Assembly: GCA_013176395.1 (NCBI GenBank)
Contig: JABMLP010000009.1
Span: forward strand, 744,001-808,000
Source: Venturia oleaginea
Lineage: Eukaryota; Ascomycota; Dothideomycetes; Venturiales; Venturiaceae
Direction of reading: 5' to 3'
Length of the DNA stretch: 64,000 nt
This document shows, one piece after another, positions 34,749-45,825 of the stretch (position 1 is its first letter; every line of letters starts with the position of its first letter). The notes below the pieces were generated by a model. The model had not been told where the DNA came from and made no database searches. It saw only the letters and a list, made by a program, of their open reading frames with translations. A program made the position numbers and the translations under genes.

Positions 34749-36443
34749 TCATGTCTTCGTCACAAACCCCTGCCCCTCTCGATTGCGGGCCACACTGCCA
34801 TATTTTGCCTGCCATGCAAAGAAGTACAGAAGCGCCGCTAAGGGTTGTCCGACTAAACAAAACGTGATCCAAAATACCAGATTGCCTACTACCTTCGCAG
34901 TATAACTCTTCGCCTTCGCAAGAGGGTCAGTGAGAATGATGAGAGGGATTTGCCACATCATTCCTGCGAATGCCACCCCTAGAAACATCGTTAGCAGGGC
35001 TCTTGCAAGTTAATAAGGAGTTTCTCACATAGAAGATTGTGCGTGGGCACACCAACGAGCAACTCATGCAGCAATCCCGAAAACACAAAAACAACACCTT
35101 GAGCCAGCCAAGGAGGCAGCCCACGGCCAATCAAGGGAGCATAAATATGCCTCTTCATGAAATGATAAACGGGTTTATTCCAAGTCGTCCAGTATATCCT
35201 CACGCTCGACACGTTCCACCAGTCGCTGTAGAACTCGCGGTCGCCAAATCGCATAACTTCGGCCAGGGCATTGAGGGAGGATTGGAAGAGGGCAAAGAAA
35301 CCAGCCAGCCAACAGAACAGGGAGATGGTGCTGAGTTTCATGACACGTTCGGCAATGTTTATGAGATCCAAGGCGGCCATGTGATCGAGCGAGTTTTGCA
35401 GCAATGGGACGGCGTATTGAGCTGAAGCGATCCAGATGACGATGCTTAGACCAACGACCTCTGCCATTCGCTTGCATACAAAGGTCCATCTAATATTGTC
35501 CGTTCGCGGGTAGACTGGTTGGTAGACGAGTGTCGGTGCCCACCAGAAGTAGGAAATGTTTTGCAGGGTGATGTTTTGAGGATATGGACAGCTTTGGTAC
35601 AGCTCAGGGAGAGGGTCCGACGCATCGGGGTACAAGTAGGCCAATCGTAGGTCTCGATTCGTCAGGGCATAGGAGCAGGTCTTGAGCCAGACGATGATAG
35701 CGTGCAGCTCGCATAGTGTTCCAATACCTGGATGGTGAATGTAGTAATATACGGTAAAGCTTGTGATGGCGAGATTGAGGGTGGCATTGACGGCATGGGC
35801 TATGGCGATAAGGTACCAGCCGAGCTGGAAGTCGTATATCTGCTTCTGGCCGATCGCCTTTGCTTCATCCTCCTCTTCTGCGCGTTTCCTCTTGGCCACA
35901 GCACCCTTGGCTTGTTGCCCCGCAGCGAGCTCGATTACGTAGGCGACGTATAGGTGGCACGGAATGAGGAGGTATAGGATGGATCCGTTTACAATGTCTT
36001 GTCGGCGATAATCGTGGCATCGTATACATATCAGGACTCCATACTATGCTTGTTAGCTTGGATATTGCAGGCCACGAAAATGACATGCCTTTCGAAGGTT
36101 CTCAATCATCAATCGCAAGTTGGAAACGACTGGAAGGAAATGATTAGCTTCCGATGGCATGAAGGGTTGGGATATTCATACCGAGCATAAGGACCATAAG
36201 ATTTCGGAAGCCAACGAAGCTGGGTGTCTCTTCTGCATCTTGACTTGTCAAACATGATGCTCTTGTCTTTGAATGGATAGCGAAGAGGTGATTGTATTTT
36301 CTGGGCACGAATATCTTTTTAGCATTACGATTGGCGCCCGGTCCCCCATCATTAGCCCCGTCCGACTTCTCGTTGTAATCATGAGCAGGCTGATGGGCCT
36401 TGGGCGCCATTTTGGTATCTGTGATGGTAGTCGTCGAGGTCAT
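34749..36443 (-). CDS. Diacylglycerol O-acyltransferase 1-type MBOAT enzyme
   Basis: Makes triacylglycerol from diacylglycerol and acyl-CoA in the ER membrane. Exons 36443-36182, 36129-36089, 36043-35029 and 34978-34749 give 515 aa. Signatures are NLRKYG (spanning intron 2), the DGAT1 motif FYSDWWN, and the catalytic His in SGLLHELLVGVP. Multiple membrane helices run through the whole length. The N-terminal 45 residues are hydrophilic, as in plant and fungal DGAT1. Intron 2 (36088-36044, 45 nt) has a GC donor, AAAG|GCATGT. The reading frame and the conserved NLRKYG leave no GT alternative. Exon 2 is only 41 nt. Sterol acyltransferases (ARE) are the nearest alternative family, but the motif favours DGAT1. 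Confidence 0.9.
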
Positions 36444-37325
36444 AGTATCGAAAGATGACAGACGTGGAGCGGGTTCTGAGCGACGGAGAAAAGGGAATTA
36501 GGCCAAGATAAGGGTCAATTGGGAGACCCAAGAATCGAGGAGAGGCGAAAGAAAGTCATAGGCATCTAGGCCTCCAGATCGATATATACTCTGGCGTACT
36601 ATGATTGTTGAGACGGCGAGTTAGCAGCCGTTGGTTTGCAGCAGCAGGGGTTGGAACACCAATGGACAAGTCCGGAAGCGCGTCGGAGTTGAATACGACT
36701 GGTTTGGAAAGCACCATCCAGCCGTTGGGAAGGAGTCATCGGAGGCATTCTGGGCGGGCTGAACTCGGGAGTCGACATATGTTCACAGGCCAGTCGTTCT
36801 GGGGATGGACAATGGAGATGCAAGTTCTGGGCATGGACAAGGAACGTGCAAGTTCTGGGCATGGACAATGGACATGCAAGCGTCTTGCTCGAAGCAATTC
36901 TTCGGCATGCACTATAGCCCTGGCCAGAAAGACGTTAACACTTGGCGTGTCTGCGCGGGAAGATCCTGTGCTTGTAGATCTGAAACCGCCTGCGAATTTA
37001 TCGTACTCTCACCTAAATAAATTCAAAACTTCATGTTCCTCGCTTCGCACGGCCTCTGCACGGACCGGACGGTATTCTGCGCATGCATGGATAACATCTA
37101 CGCCTACGTCAGTCAAAGCCATGGCAATAAATAGCCCGTTGAATATCAACCAGAACGCCAAGGCGCCAGTCCCACCACCATCTACACTCCCACGACCCGT
37201 GCCAAGATATTCATTCAAAATCATCAAGGAGCTCGAGGGCGGAATCCTGTATCTGTGGCATGAGAAATAAGACTTGAGAACAACACACATACGTGCAACT
37301 AGGTGCTTGACAACGAGTTGTGACC
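36444..37325. other. 880-bp divergent intergenic stretch between DGAT1 and PFS2
   Basis: Carries both promoters and the 28-bp repeat at 36805. Long frames occur on both strands (plus 36605-37270, minus 37009-37389). The minus one, with a hydrophobic stretch ALAFWLIFNGLFIAMAL, has a late ATG only and no known family, so I did not call it. Confidence 0.35.
36805..36880. repeat. 28-bp imperfect tandem repeat, 2.7 units
   Basis: Units begin ATGGACAATGGAGATGCAAG (36805), ATGGACAAGGAACGTGCAAG (36833) and ATGGACAATGGACATGCAAG (36861). The first two continue TTCTGGGC. Located upstream of PFS2. Confidence 0.9.
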
Positions 37326-39498
37326 ATGGATCGCGACTTCCAATGGGGTCGACCGGAGCATGATGGTCGCTCAAACGGCCCTCGTCCAAAGAGTAAGTTG
37401 CCTTTTACTCTTCCGAGCATCTCTCATCAACTTCGCTTCTGTCCATAGTACTTACGCAGACATGGATCGACAATGTCGACTTAAGGGCAGACACTTCTAC
37501 TGTAGATACTTCTTCTACGACAATCTTGTGTCACGGATTAACAAAAAAACGAACATATTTGATGATCTTACGAGCAACCGGGAGCTTCGTTCTTTTACTA
37601 TTGCTGATATCCAACAGGACCCCAAACAGATTATGGCTCGACAATGGTTCACTTCATGCGCAATCGCAAGCCGAAGTACAGACAGAACGCCGGTTTCGAG
37701 CCGGAGAGACCAAGCGCAAGTTATATAGTTGATGTATGGCCTCTTGCTGAAGTCGGAATTCACTTGCTAAACTCCATCAGATGCTACCGCCTATCGCCAG
37801 AACAGCAGACGCAGCAGATTCGATACCTGTCAAACATCTCCATTCATCACTCAACAAGATCAAATACCCCATCAATGTTGTTCTATGGACTCCTGAAGGT
37901 CGGAGATTACTCACCGCATCTACAAGTGGGGAGTTTACCTTATGGAATGGCATGGGATTCAACTTCGAGACCATTATGCAGGTGAGAAAAGACTCCTTTG
38001 CTGGGGTATTATTTTGCACTGACACAATGACAAATAGGCCCATGATTGCCCTGTTCGGACAGCCGCATGGTCACATAGCGACGACTGGCTAGTATCTGCC
38101 GATCAAGAGGGTACAATCAAGTATTGGCAGACCAACTTCAACAATGTCAAAATTATACCCCAGGCACACGATGATTCCATCAAAGGCATCGCCTTTGCGC
38201 CCACAGATGCCAAATTCGTGACCTGTTCCGAGGACTCCAAAATCAAGATCTGGGACTTTGCAGGCGGTGTCGCAGAAAAAGAACTCATAGGCCACCAATG
38301 GGAAGTGCGATGTGTTGATTGGCATCCAACAAAAGGTCTCCTCGTATCAGGATCAAAAGATCACACAGTGAAACTTTGGGAACCACGGAATGGGAAATGT
38401 CTAACAACTTTCAATGCCAGTAAAAACCAAATCACAAAGACCCTCTTTGAGCCAACAGCAGGAAACATGCTTGCCGCAAGTGGACGTGATCAAATCATCC
38501 GAATCTTTGATCTGCGGATGATGCGAGAAATGCTACAACTTCGCGGTCACGTAAACGAAGTCACATCACTAGCATGGCATCCAATACACCGGAATCTCCT
38601 TTCTAGCGGCGGTCACCAAGGAGCAATCCATCACCACCTCCTTGACGAACAAAATCCACCTCCCGGAATTACGCCAACGCTTTCTCCATACGACACACCC
38701 GATCCCACCAATGCACCCATTCAAACCATTCACCCCGCTCACTCCATCCCCTTCGCCCACGAAGCCACAGGTCCTGTATGGTCCCTTTCCTGGCATCCAC
38801 TTGGTCACATACTCGCCTCCGGCTCCAACGACCGCATCACCCGGTTCTGGTCCAGAGCTCGACCAGGCGATACATCATGCTTCAAGGACCGATATCATCT
38901 CGGCCAGACAGCGGCGGAAGCTCAAGGCACTTACGATCGCCGCGAAGGACGCCGTCAACAGCGTGATCAAGAAGCACAGGAAGCGAGTGACGAAGAGGAG
39001 GGATTGGTAGACCAGAAGATGCCATCTAAGAACTCGCTGCCAGGACTGCCTGGGATATCGAGCGTACCGGGCATTGGAATGCCGTCAATACCTGTCCCTG
39101 GAGTTGGAGTTGTGCCGCCTCCTCCTATGCCAGGCGTGTTTCAGGGAATGGACTTTTCCAAGATGGATTTATCGAAAGTCGATCTTACTCAGCTTTTCAA
39201 GGGGGGCATGCCGCCTCTGCCGCCTGGAATGGGTGGGATCCCACCACCGCCACCTGGATTCGGAGGTGGATTCCCGCATATTGCATCTGGGATGCCTATT
39301 CCGCCGCCTCCTGGGTTCGGAGGTCCACCTGGCGTGCCGGGTATGAATGGTGTTCCGGGTCTACCTGGGGTTCCGGGTCTTGCTGGTCCGCCCGCCAATG
39401 GTGGAGGAGGCAGTGTGAGGAAGAGAGGTCCATTACCTAGTCAGCAGGAGAGTCTGAAGCAGGAGATGCAGAGGGGTAATTTCAGGACGGCTCATTAG
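37326..39498 (+). CDS. PFS2: Polyadenylation factor subunit PFS2 (WD40, cleavage and polyadenylation complex)
   Basis: Nuclear WD40 scaffold of the CPF mRNA 3'-end machinery, homologue of human WDR33. Exons 37326-37392, 37618-37733, 37781-37981 and 38038-39498 give 614 aa; introns are 225, 47 and 56 nt. The family N-terminus is reached only by splicing ([20 protein letters not shown], then SASYIVDMLPP). Seven WD repeats follow, including [31 protein letters not shown] and [20 protein letters not shown]. After an acidic linker ([12 protein letters not shown]) comes a C-terminal Pro/Gly-rich tail of about 150 residues with repeated PPPPGFGG and GLPGVPG blocks. Such tails vary in length among fungi. 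Assignment is firm; exon 1 is short but in phase. Confidence 0.93.
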
Positions 39499-40625
39499 AA
39501 AGCGTGCCTCTGAGTGAAGAAATGCTTTGCGCGAGTCAATTTTGGCTGTTCTCCTTGTGCCGGTTACTTTTCGGCTGGGTGGGAGTAGATGATGGATATC
39601 CAGGAGTACTTGCTCTTGCTCTTGCTCATACAGCTTTTCGATGGGAATCCTATCCATATTGGGAGTTTGAAAAGGCGTGGGATTTTCTTCTTAGTGCTAT
39701 GATAGTGATGGTACAGTTGGTCTAGCCATTTAAGGGTCCTGTCATAGAGTGGTGAGATAGTTGCACATAGACTCGAATTCCGAAGGCGTGGTTGAATGGG
39801 CTTCAAGTGTCTGTTTGAGGTTACGTTTTTTGTGGTAGGCTGGTGTGATTATGAGAGGACTAGTCGCTGTTGGGCGTCAGTTATTTGTTTTTTGAAGGAC
39901 ATGCGTAGTTCGATGGCCTGCTTAACTAAGAGATTCAATTTCAAGGATTTTATAGGATTCGGGTAGATCATTGGATTGGACTTTGATGGGAAAGAATGGA
40001 ATGGTGTGCCGTCTTTTTCTTTGCACAGTCACGAAGCTACACACTTTGTGAAATGCGAAATTCTGTCATGGGGGAGATGTTTGTGAGAGATGTTCTGGCC
40101 GTTGCGTAAGATCGGGAAGAATGTATGGATTTGGCAAACTTTGAATGTTGTTGCCGGGTGGATGTAGGTGTCTGGCCGCTGGCTTTTAAGTTGCCTGTGT
40201 CGCGAGGATGTGGCTGTGTTTTAACACATATGGGGGTCTTGGCGGGTGGAGTATTGAAGTGGCGAGAAAGTCTAGGTAGTGTATGTGGTTTAGGGGCAAG
40301 TGAGAATGCGATTCTGGTAGAACTGTTGAGTATGCGTGGGCAAATTTGCTATAGTATGGTTAAGCTTCGACATTCGCGAAAAACAAGGACCTAGAGTCTG
40401 CAAATCGTGTGCGGCTCTCGTCGGGAGAGGTACAATGGATGTCAATTCTTCTTTTTGATTTTTACCATGCAGAATCTGGTCAGCCAAACGCCGATGTCCT
40501 TGCCCTTGAAATGTAGCCATTGCCATACGACGGAGCCAGTGTGTATAATGTACACTGTATCATCTGCCACCCATCCCACGACCCGACCGAATGCCACGCC
40601 TTCATCGTCATCAAATAACCAACAT
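39499..40625. other. 1.1-kb convergent intergenic stretch
   Basis: Lies between the 3' ends of PFS2 and RPS24. Short unrelated frames only. No gene or repeat was recognised. Confidence 0.45.
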
Positions 40626-41156
40626 TTAGTCCTTGGACTTCTTCTTGCTGCCCTTGGTCTTGGCCGTTCCTCGGAACTCCTTGGCTCTGTTCTTACGTTG
40701 CTTGCCTGACCATGTGTGTTAGTTCTTGTCCACAAGCTACACATTTGATGCCATGTATATGTAATTCCGAGAGGCGTACGCTGTTGCCTGCTGGCCTTCT
40801 CGACCTTAACTCCCAAGCTGTATCGCACCAATCTGTAGTTTGGCTCGAATTTTTTCAAAGCCTCGGGCGAGTCGTAGACGAGGGCGAATCCGGTCGATTT
40901 TCCTCCTCCATATTGTGTGCGGAATCCGAAGACGGAGACGGCGTCCTTGTTGGCCTTGTACATCTCGGAAAGCTTGGTTCGTAGCTCATCTTTGGAAACG
41001 TTTGGTCGGTTTGGGTGGAGGACATCGCTGTGCGCTGTTAGAAAGTGTCATGGGGAGTTGCGAACCGGACTGCACTCACACAACCATCTGCTTCCTTCCG
41101 AGAAGAGGGTTGCGAATGAACTTGCGCGTTCGCAGAGTCACTGGGGCGTCAGACAT
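40626..41156 (-). CDS. RPS24: 40S ribosomal protein S24 (eS24)
   Basis: Structural protein of the small ribosomal subunit. Exons 41156-41080, 41027-40780 and 40705-40626 give 134 aa, the usual eS24 length; introns are 52 and 74 nt. Recognisable blocks are [53 protein letters not shown] and the basic tail [20 protein letters not shown] followed by KKKSKD. Early introns near the start codon are typical of fungal ribosomal-protein genes. It shares a 178-bp promoter with EFM3. Confidence 0.97.
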
Positions 41157-41334
41157 CTTGTTGGTTGTTGATGAAGTTGTCGTTGGAGGTCGAAATTCAT
41201 CAAGGAGCAATTGATTTTCGAGTCCTCTGTGGGTTCCAATCAGCGTCCGCCATAAAGTGGATACATCACGTGACATATCTCCAGCCCTCAATGCGCGTCA
41301 GACTCAACAAGAACCAAATCTAATTACTCGAACA
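41157..41334. promoter_or_regulatory. Compact bidirectional promoter RPS24/EFM3
   Basis: Only 178 bp separate the two ATGs, and both leaders must fit within it, so the genes very probably use one bidirectional promoter. A CACGTGA box (about 41269-41275) is visible, but its role is not established. Confidence 0.55.
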
Positions 41335-42978
41335 ATGGCATCGCTTTCTCCCGGTGAGCGCGAGCTTGAGCTCTTCAACCGACAGGTTCTTCAGCTTGTT
41401 GATCCTAAAGAGCTACAATGGCCTTTGGGCGACTCGTTAAGAAGTCTTGACGTCCAATCACGCATCTACCGAAGGCTGTTCCAATCAGAGCATCCTCCGC
41501 CCGAACGCTATCAGCTGCGCGTGCTCAAGAGGCTATTGGCTCTCATAGAGGAGTCCATCGTAGACCCGAATGAAGATGTAGGTAGCATTATCCGTTTTCA
41601 CTATTCACGTAACACCAATCCAATACACACTTTTTTCATTCTCTGAAACACCACCTCTCCTCCAATTCTTTGTCATTCTTGAAGGATATTCTAGCTAAAC
41701 AAGGTCTTTTCCCTTATGGGACCCTCATGTCAGAAAACTCCAGGTTTTGCAGATCTTGGCATCACACTTAGTGGACCTGGATTCAGCGGTTCGAGGGGCA
41801 AGGACAGCCGAATGTCTAGTCTTTCCCACCATCATCTAGTCCCCACAGATCTGCGTGCTCCTCCGACGCTGTTCACGCCAATGCACTTTTCTCGCCTTTA
41901 ACCATGATCACACTTCAACTTAAGCCTTGTCATACTTCACACAGGTCTAATGATTTCCACTAGGAGATCTCGGATGATCTGTCTACTTCCCTCGCCAACC
42001 TCATGACCAAGAAACTTCCATCAGAAGCTCAGGCTGTTCAACAACCATCATATGTAACCTACAACTTCTCCACAGCGTCAAACCATGTTCCTTCCGTCAC
42101 ACTTTTTGAATCACGGTCTCTTCTTTCCACGTCTGGGGGTACAGGATTTAGAACCTGGGAAGCGGCGCTTCATCTTGGATGTTATCTTTCAACTGATGAG
42201 GGCACGGCTTTGGTTCGCGGTAAACGTGTTTTGGAACTTGGCTCTGGTACTGGTCTGCTTTCAATTCTATGTGCGAGATGGTTAGGATGTGCTCATCTCA
42301 CTGCTACCGATGGCGATGATCGAGTGGTGGAGGCGCTTGGCAACAACATATTTCTGAACGGGCTGCAGCAGAGTGGTCTAATAGATGCACGATTATTCAA
42401 ATGGGGCCGAGCACTGGAAGCGAACGAGGACGGTATGCAGCAGGAGGTTGACATTGTGATCGGGGCCGATGTAGTAGGTAATCTCGTCAAGGAACTCCCC
42501 GTCAAGTTGTCTTGATTCCCATTCTAAAGACGCGTCTCGGATGTTAGACTGTCTGCCTCCGCAACGTCAGCACTGACATCAGGGTTTAGACGTACGATCC
42601 AACGATAATTCCTCCCCTGATTTCGACGTTCCGGGAATTGTCCTCGATAAACGAAAATGTGGAGTTTCTGGTTGCCGCGACAGTCCGCAAAACGGATACG
42701 TTTTCAATCTTTCTCCACGCCTGTGGTGCGTACTGCTTTCCAATCTTCCCCACAAAAAGCCAACTGTCTCCCCCACACCACTAGAGAACCCTATCACAGT
42801 AGCACCTTGGGTAGAGCTGATTCACGAAATTCCAGATCGAAGCAACCTTACCATGACGGAAGTCGCCTTTCCAGTTATTCCGAAAAAAGAACAGAAGGGC
42901 CCATTTTATTCAGACGCTGCCCCAGTCCGGATCTTCCACTTGCACTCTACTGGACAAGCAGATCCCTTTGCGGTTTGA
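41335..42978 (+). CDS. EFM3: eEF2 lysine methyltransferase EFM3 (FAM86/EEF2KMT family)
   Basis: SAM-dependent enzyme that methylates a conserved lysine of elongation factor 2. Exons 41335-41577, 41964-42473, 42590-42725 and 42785-42978, all in phase, give 360 aa. The FAM86 N-terminal helical domain (ERELELFNRQVLQLVDPKEL, RIYRRLFQSE) is followed by TYNFSTASNHVPSVTLFESR, the SAM-binding motif LELGSGTGLLSILCA and the family motif GADVTYDP, which is formed across intron 2. The C-terminus FHLHSTGQADPFAV agrees with the fold's last strand. Intron 1 is long (386 nt) and GTAGGT is used as donor twice. Head-to-head with RPS24, so two translation genes may be co-expressed. Confidence 0.9.
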
Positions 42979-44640
42979 GGCAGACGAGGCTGCAAGGTAC
43001 ATGAGGCTTTTGTTTATGTAATGGTGTTGTTACCTATCTACCAAGGTGGAACGAAGACCGCTCAGGAACTTTTGCTGAGCCCCTTTGTCCCTTGAGGTAT
43101 CGAATCGAAAGATGATGCATAGGGCTGAGGAAGGACAAGTCCCGAAGCTGAGGAGGCGCTAGCATGATGAATGAACTCGATCGGTTCTGAATTGAGCCGT
43201 ATCAATTATTAAACTCGTCAACGCATGAATTTAGTAGATCCGTACCATGATGAAATCGGCGAAGTCCGAAGTTCTATCCACTCCAGCTTCAAACTTGCTG
43301 CAACAGATTGAAAGATACTCTGAGCTTGTCGGCTGTTCGACACCGCCATTCAGGCGTTCATATGATAGTGCTGGACGGCTATTCCCGGCATCGGTTCTAC
43401 TCCCAACTACTCATGATTTGACGGTTATGAAAATTGCTTGACAAGGAAGCTCAGAATCGAAGGGCCGAACTGACGTCCAATGTCCAATCACTCACTCGGA
43501 ACGACACCGTGTGTCGATTTTCGTATAACTCGAGATAGATATCTGATAATATAGCGGCCGATATCGGTCAAGATACCGTCGAGTCTGAGAACGACCACAA
43601 TGCTGTTTGTGACCCAATCTAGGCTACCATGAGAAATTGTCTGCATTCGCGGTCTTGGGAACATGGTAAAGAGAACGAGGCATTTGTACTAGTCGCAGCG
43701 ATCGTCTTTCCTAGCTCCCGTACATGGCATTGACTACCAGCATGCTCCAAACTGCATAGCGTGCTCCATCTACTGGTACTCGTCAACGAATTCTTCGAGA
43801 ATAGAGTGTCCCCAGTGTTTTCATCCTAGGATCAGACAGCCTGCCTGTGCCTCAGTTAACGACAGCAATCTCCAATTAGCGATACGACAGCAATCGAGAA
43901 GTCGTTGTGGGTCCGTCACAAGGACGGATGGGCACGTATGACTCCGGGCGATGGTGAATTGTGCTCAGGACTTGTTGCTATCTTATGCCATTCCTAAGCA
44001 GCCAGTCCAGTTCGACGCTTCTCCCGCTGTCAGGGATCACAGACTTCATAGTTTGGTTGACTGGTTGTTGATATGCAGCTCTGTGCAGCCATCTCTTTTC
44101 AGGAATAACACCACTCCGCCTGCTTGCTTTAAATAACCAACGGGAATTGCTCTCGTCGAGCATCACACAGCAGGCAATCCGTATCTTCGTGATACCGTCT
44201 CCTTCGATCATCGGTTGTTTATCGGCCTGCAAAACGAGTCCATCGGACCCTTATCAACAACATTGCGGGGGAGATTTCGTGATTGAGGGCACCCCGAGGG
44301 ACACAGGTACGCAGCACCCATCGCCGTCTTACAAATATGCAGGCTCCCTTGAGTCCTCTTGGGCTCCGAGAGACAATGCCATCTCCACCTTGGGCTGTCG
44401 CTGAAGAGCAAAACGCCTGCAATTTGAACGTTGAGAACGGTGCCAACTCCGTTCCTGGCTAAGACAACCTGATCTGGAGCGAGTCACTGATAAGACATAG
44501 CCGCATATCTCTTCAGTCTTCCCAGACCGCTCTTCTGCCACAAGGTCGTCCTTTGCCTCAGATCACTCTGAAACGTCCAGCAATTGGTCAAAGCAGAGTC
44601 CGAAGCCCTGCCTTCGCACAATCTGCGTTGCCTTGCCAGA
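42979..44640. other. 1.66-kb intergenic stretch upstream of the Ecl1-family gene
   Basis: No frame with recognisable content. The final 400 bp (44240-44640) are CT/CA-rich in parts and probably form the promoter and leader of the Ecl1-family gene. An open frame runs upstream of ATG 44641, so a longer N-terminus cannot be excluded. Confidence 0.4.
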
Positions 44641-45825
44641 ATGGCGACACATCACCGCAATCCCGCAAGCGGACGAAAAACCCAGACGACGCCGGGTCGC
44701 TCGTCGAGACCTGGACTGGGAAGCAAGAGGAATTCAAGTTACCCTGTGATATCCAAGGCAAATGGAAAGAACGTGAAGAAACACGGAGAGGAGACGGATG
44801 AAGACGCGATGGCTGCGAGTTTTCTCCAGTACTGGTACGTTTCAAGCCCCAACTTTTTTTCCTTTTGCATCTTCAAGCTAACTGCCCAAACAGTGCGACG
44901 TGTGAGAAGCAAATTGCGGTCCCAAGCAATTCGATTCTGTATTGCTCAGAAGGGTATGTACAATCTACTCCTCCGAATTTCCTAACCGAGTAATTATACT
45001 GATTGAGTGACTCACAGATGTCGACGAAAGGACAACGCCAAAGTCCTATCATATCACCATGGCGGCGACTCACCACCACTGACACCACTCCAGCAATTCT
45101 CCTTCGATGACCTCCCCGTCCGCGATATCGTACCTCAGCGCTCCCCCACCGTCAACAACTCAAAACGATTTTCATACTCCTCCTTCTCGGAAGACGAGGT
45201 ACCATGCTCTGAAGAAGAGTACCACCATGGAGAGAAAGATCACCGCCACAGCGACGCAACTTACTATATCCACCAACTCGGATCCGAAGACGCCCACCAT
45301 TCCTCCACCCCTCGCCCCCGCTACAACAGATCCTTCACAGCCCTATCATCAACGAGCAACGCACCCTCGTTATCTCATTCACCCACCTCTTCAATAGCAG
45401 GAATGTCCTTTCCCTACACCCCTTCATCATCAACGAATCAACGACCCCTCCCCTCGAGGATAAACCCTTTCTCAACATCCTACAAAGACACCCGCTCCAT
45501 CGACCTCGTAAACCCATTTGCTCTCACCTCCTCCCGTTATCCCATACCTACAACTGCTCCATCGAGTCTACATCACCACTCTGGGAGGCATGATTCAGCA
45601 TATCAATCCAGCAATAGACGTGATTCTGCGCAGTATGGAAATCCGTCTGCTGGAGCGCAGATGAGTCAGGGTTATGCTGAGGGTGAAATGATGTCTTATG
45701 AGAAGGTTGGGAGTCCCGTGCACGGGTCGATGCAGGGCGAGGGGTACGGGAGTTTGAAGCAGTTGTTCAGATTTAGTGAGATGCAGGCGCCGCCGCAGAG
45801 TGCGAACGGGCATGCGAGGCATTGA
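44641..45825 (+). CDS. Ecl1-family (extender of chronological lifespan) zinc-binding regulator
   Basis: Ecl1 proteins in fission and budding yeast extend stationary-phase survival and act in nutrient and zinc signalling. Exons 44641-44834, 44894-44953 and 45018-45825 give 353 aa; introns are 59 and 64 nt. The defining zinc motif is assembled over three exons: YCATCEKQIAVPSNSILYCS then EGCRRKDN (Cys-x2-Cys ... Cys-x3-Cys). The N-terminus is basic. The long C-terminal region is Ser/Pro/His-rich and probably disordered, as in filamentous fungi. ATG 44641 has a strong context (CCAGAATGG). The very short middle exon (60 nt) carries much of the zinc motif. Confidence 0.88.

Noticed and set aside
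36605..37389. Overlapping 221-codon plus and 126-codon minus frames between DGAT1 and PFS2
   Set aside because: They oppose each other, lack good starts, and run through a 28-bp repeat and both promoters. A hydrophobic stretch in the minus frame alone is not enough.
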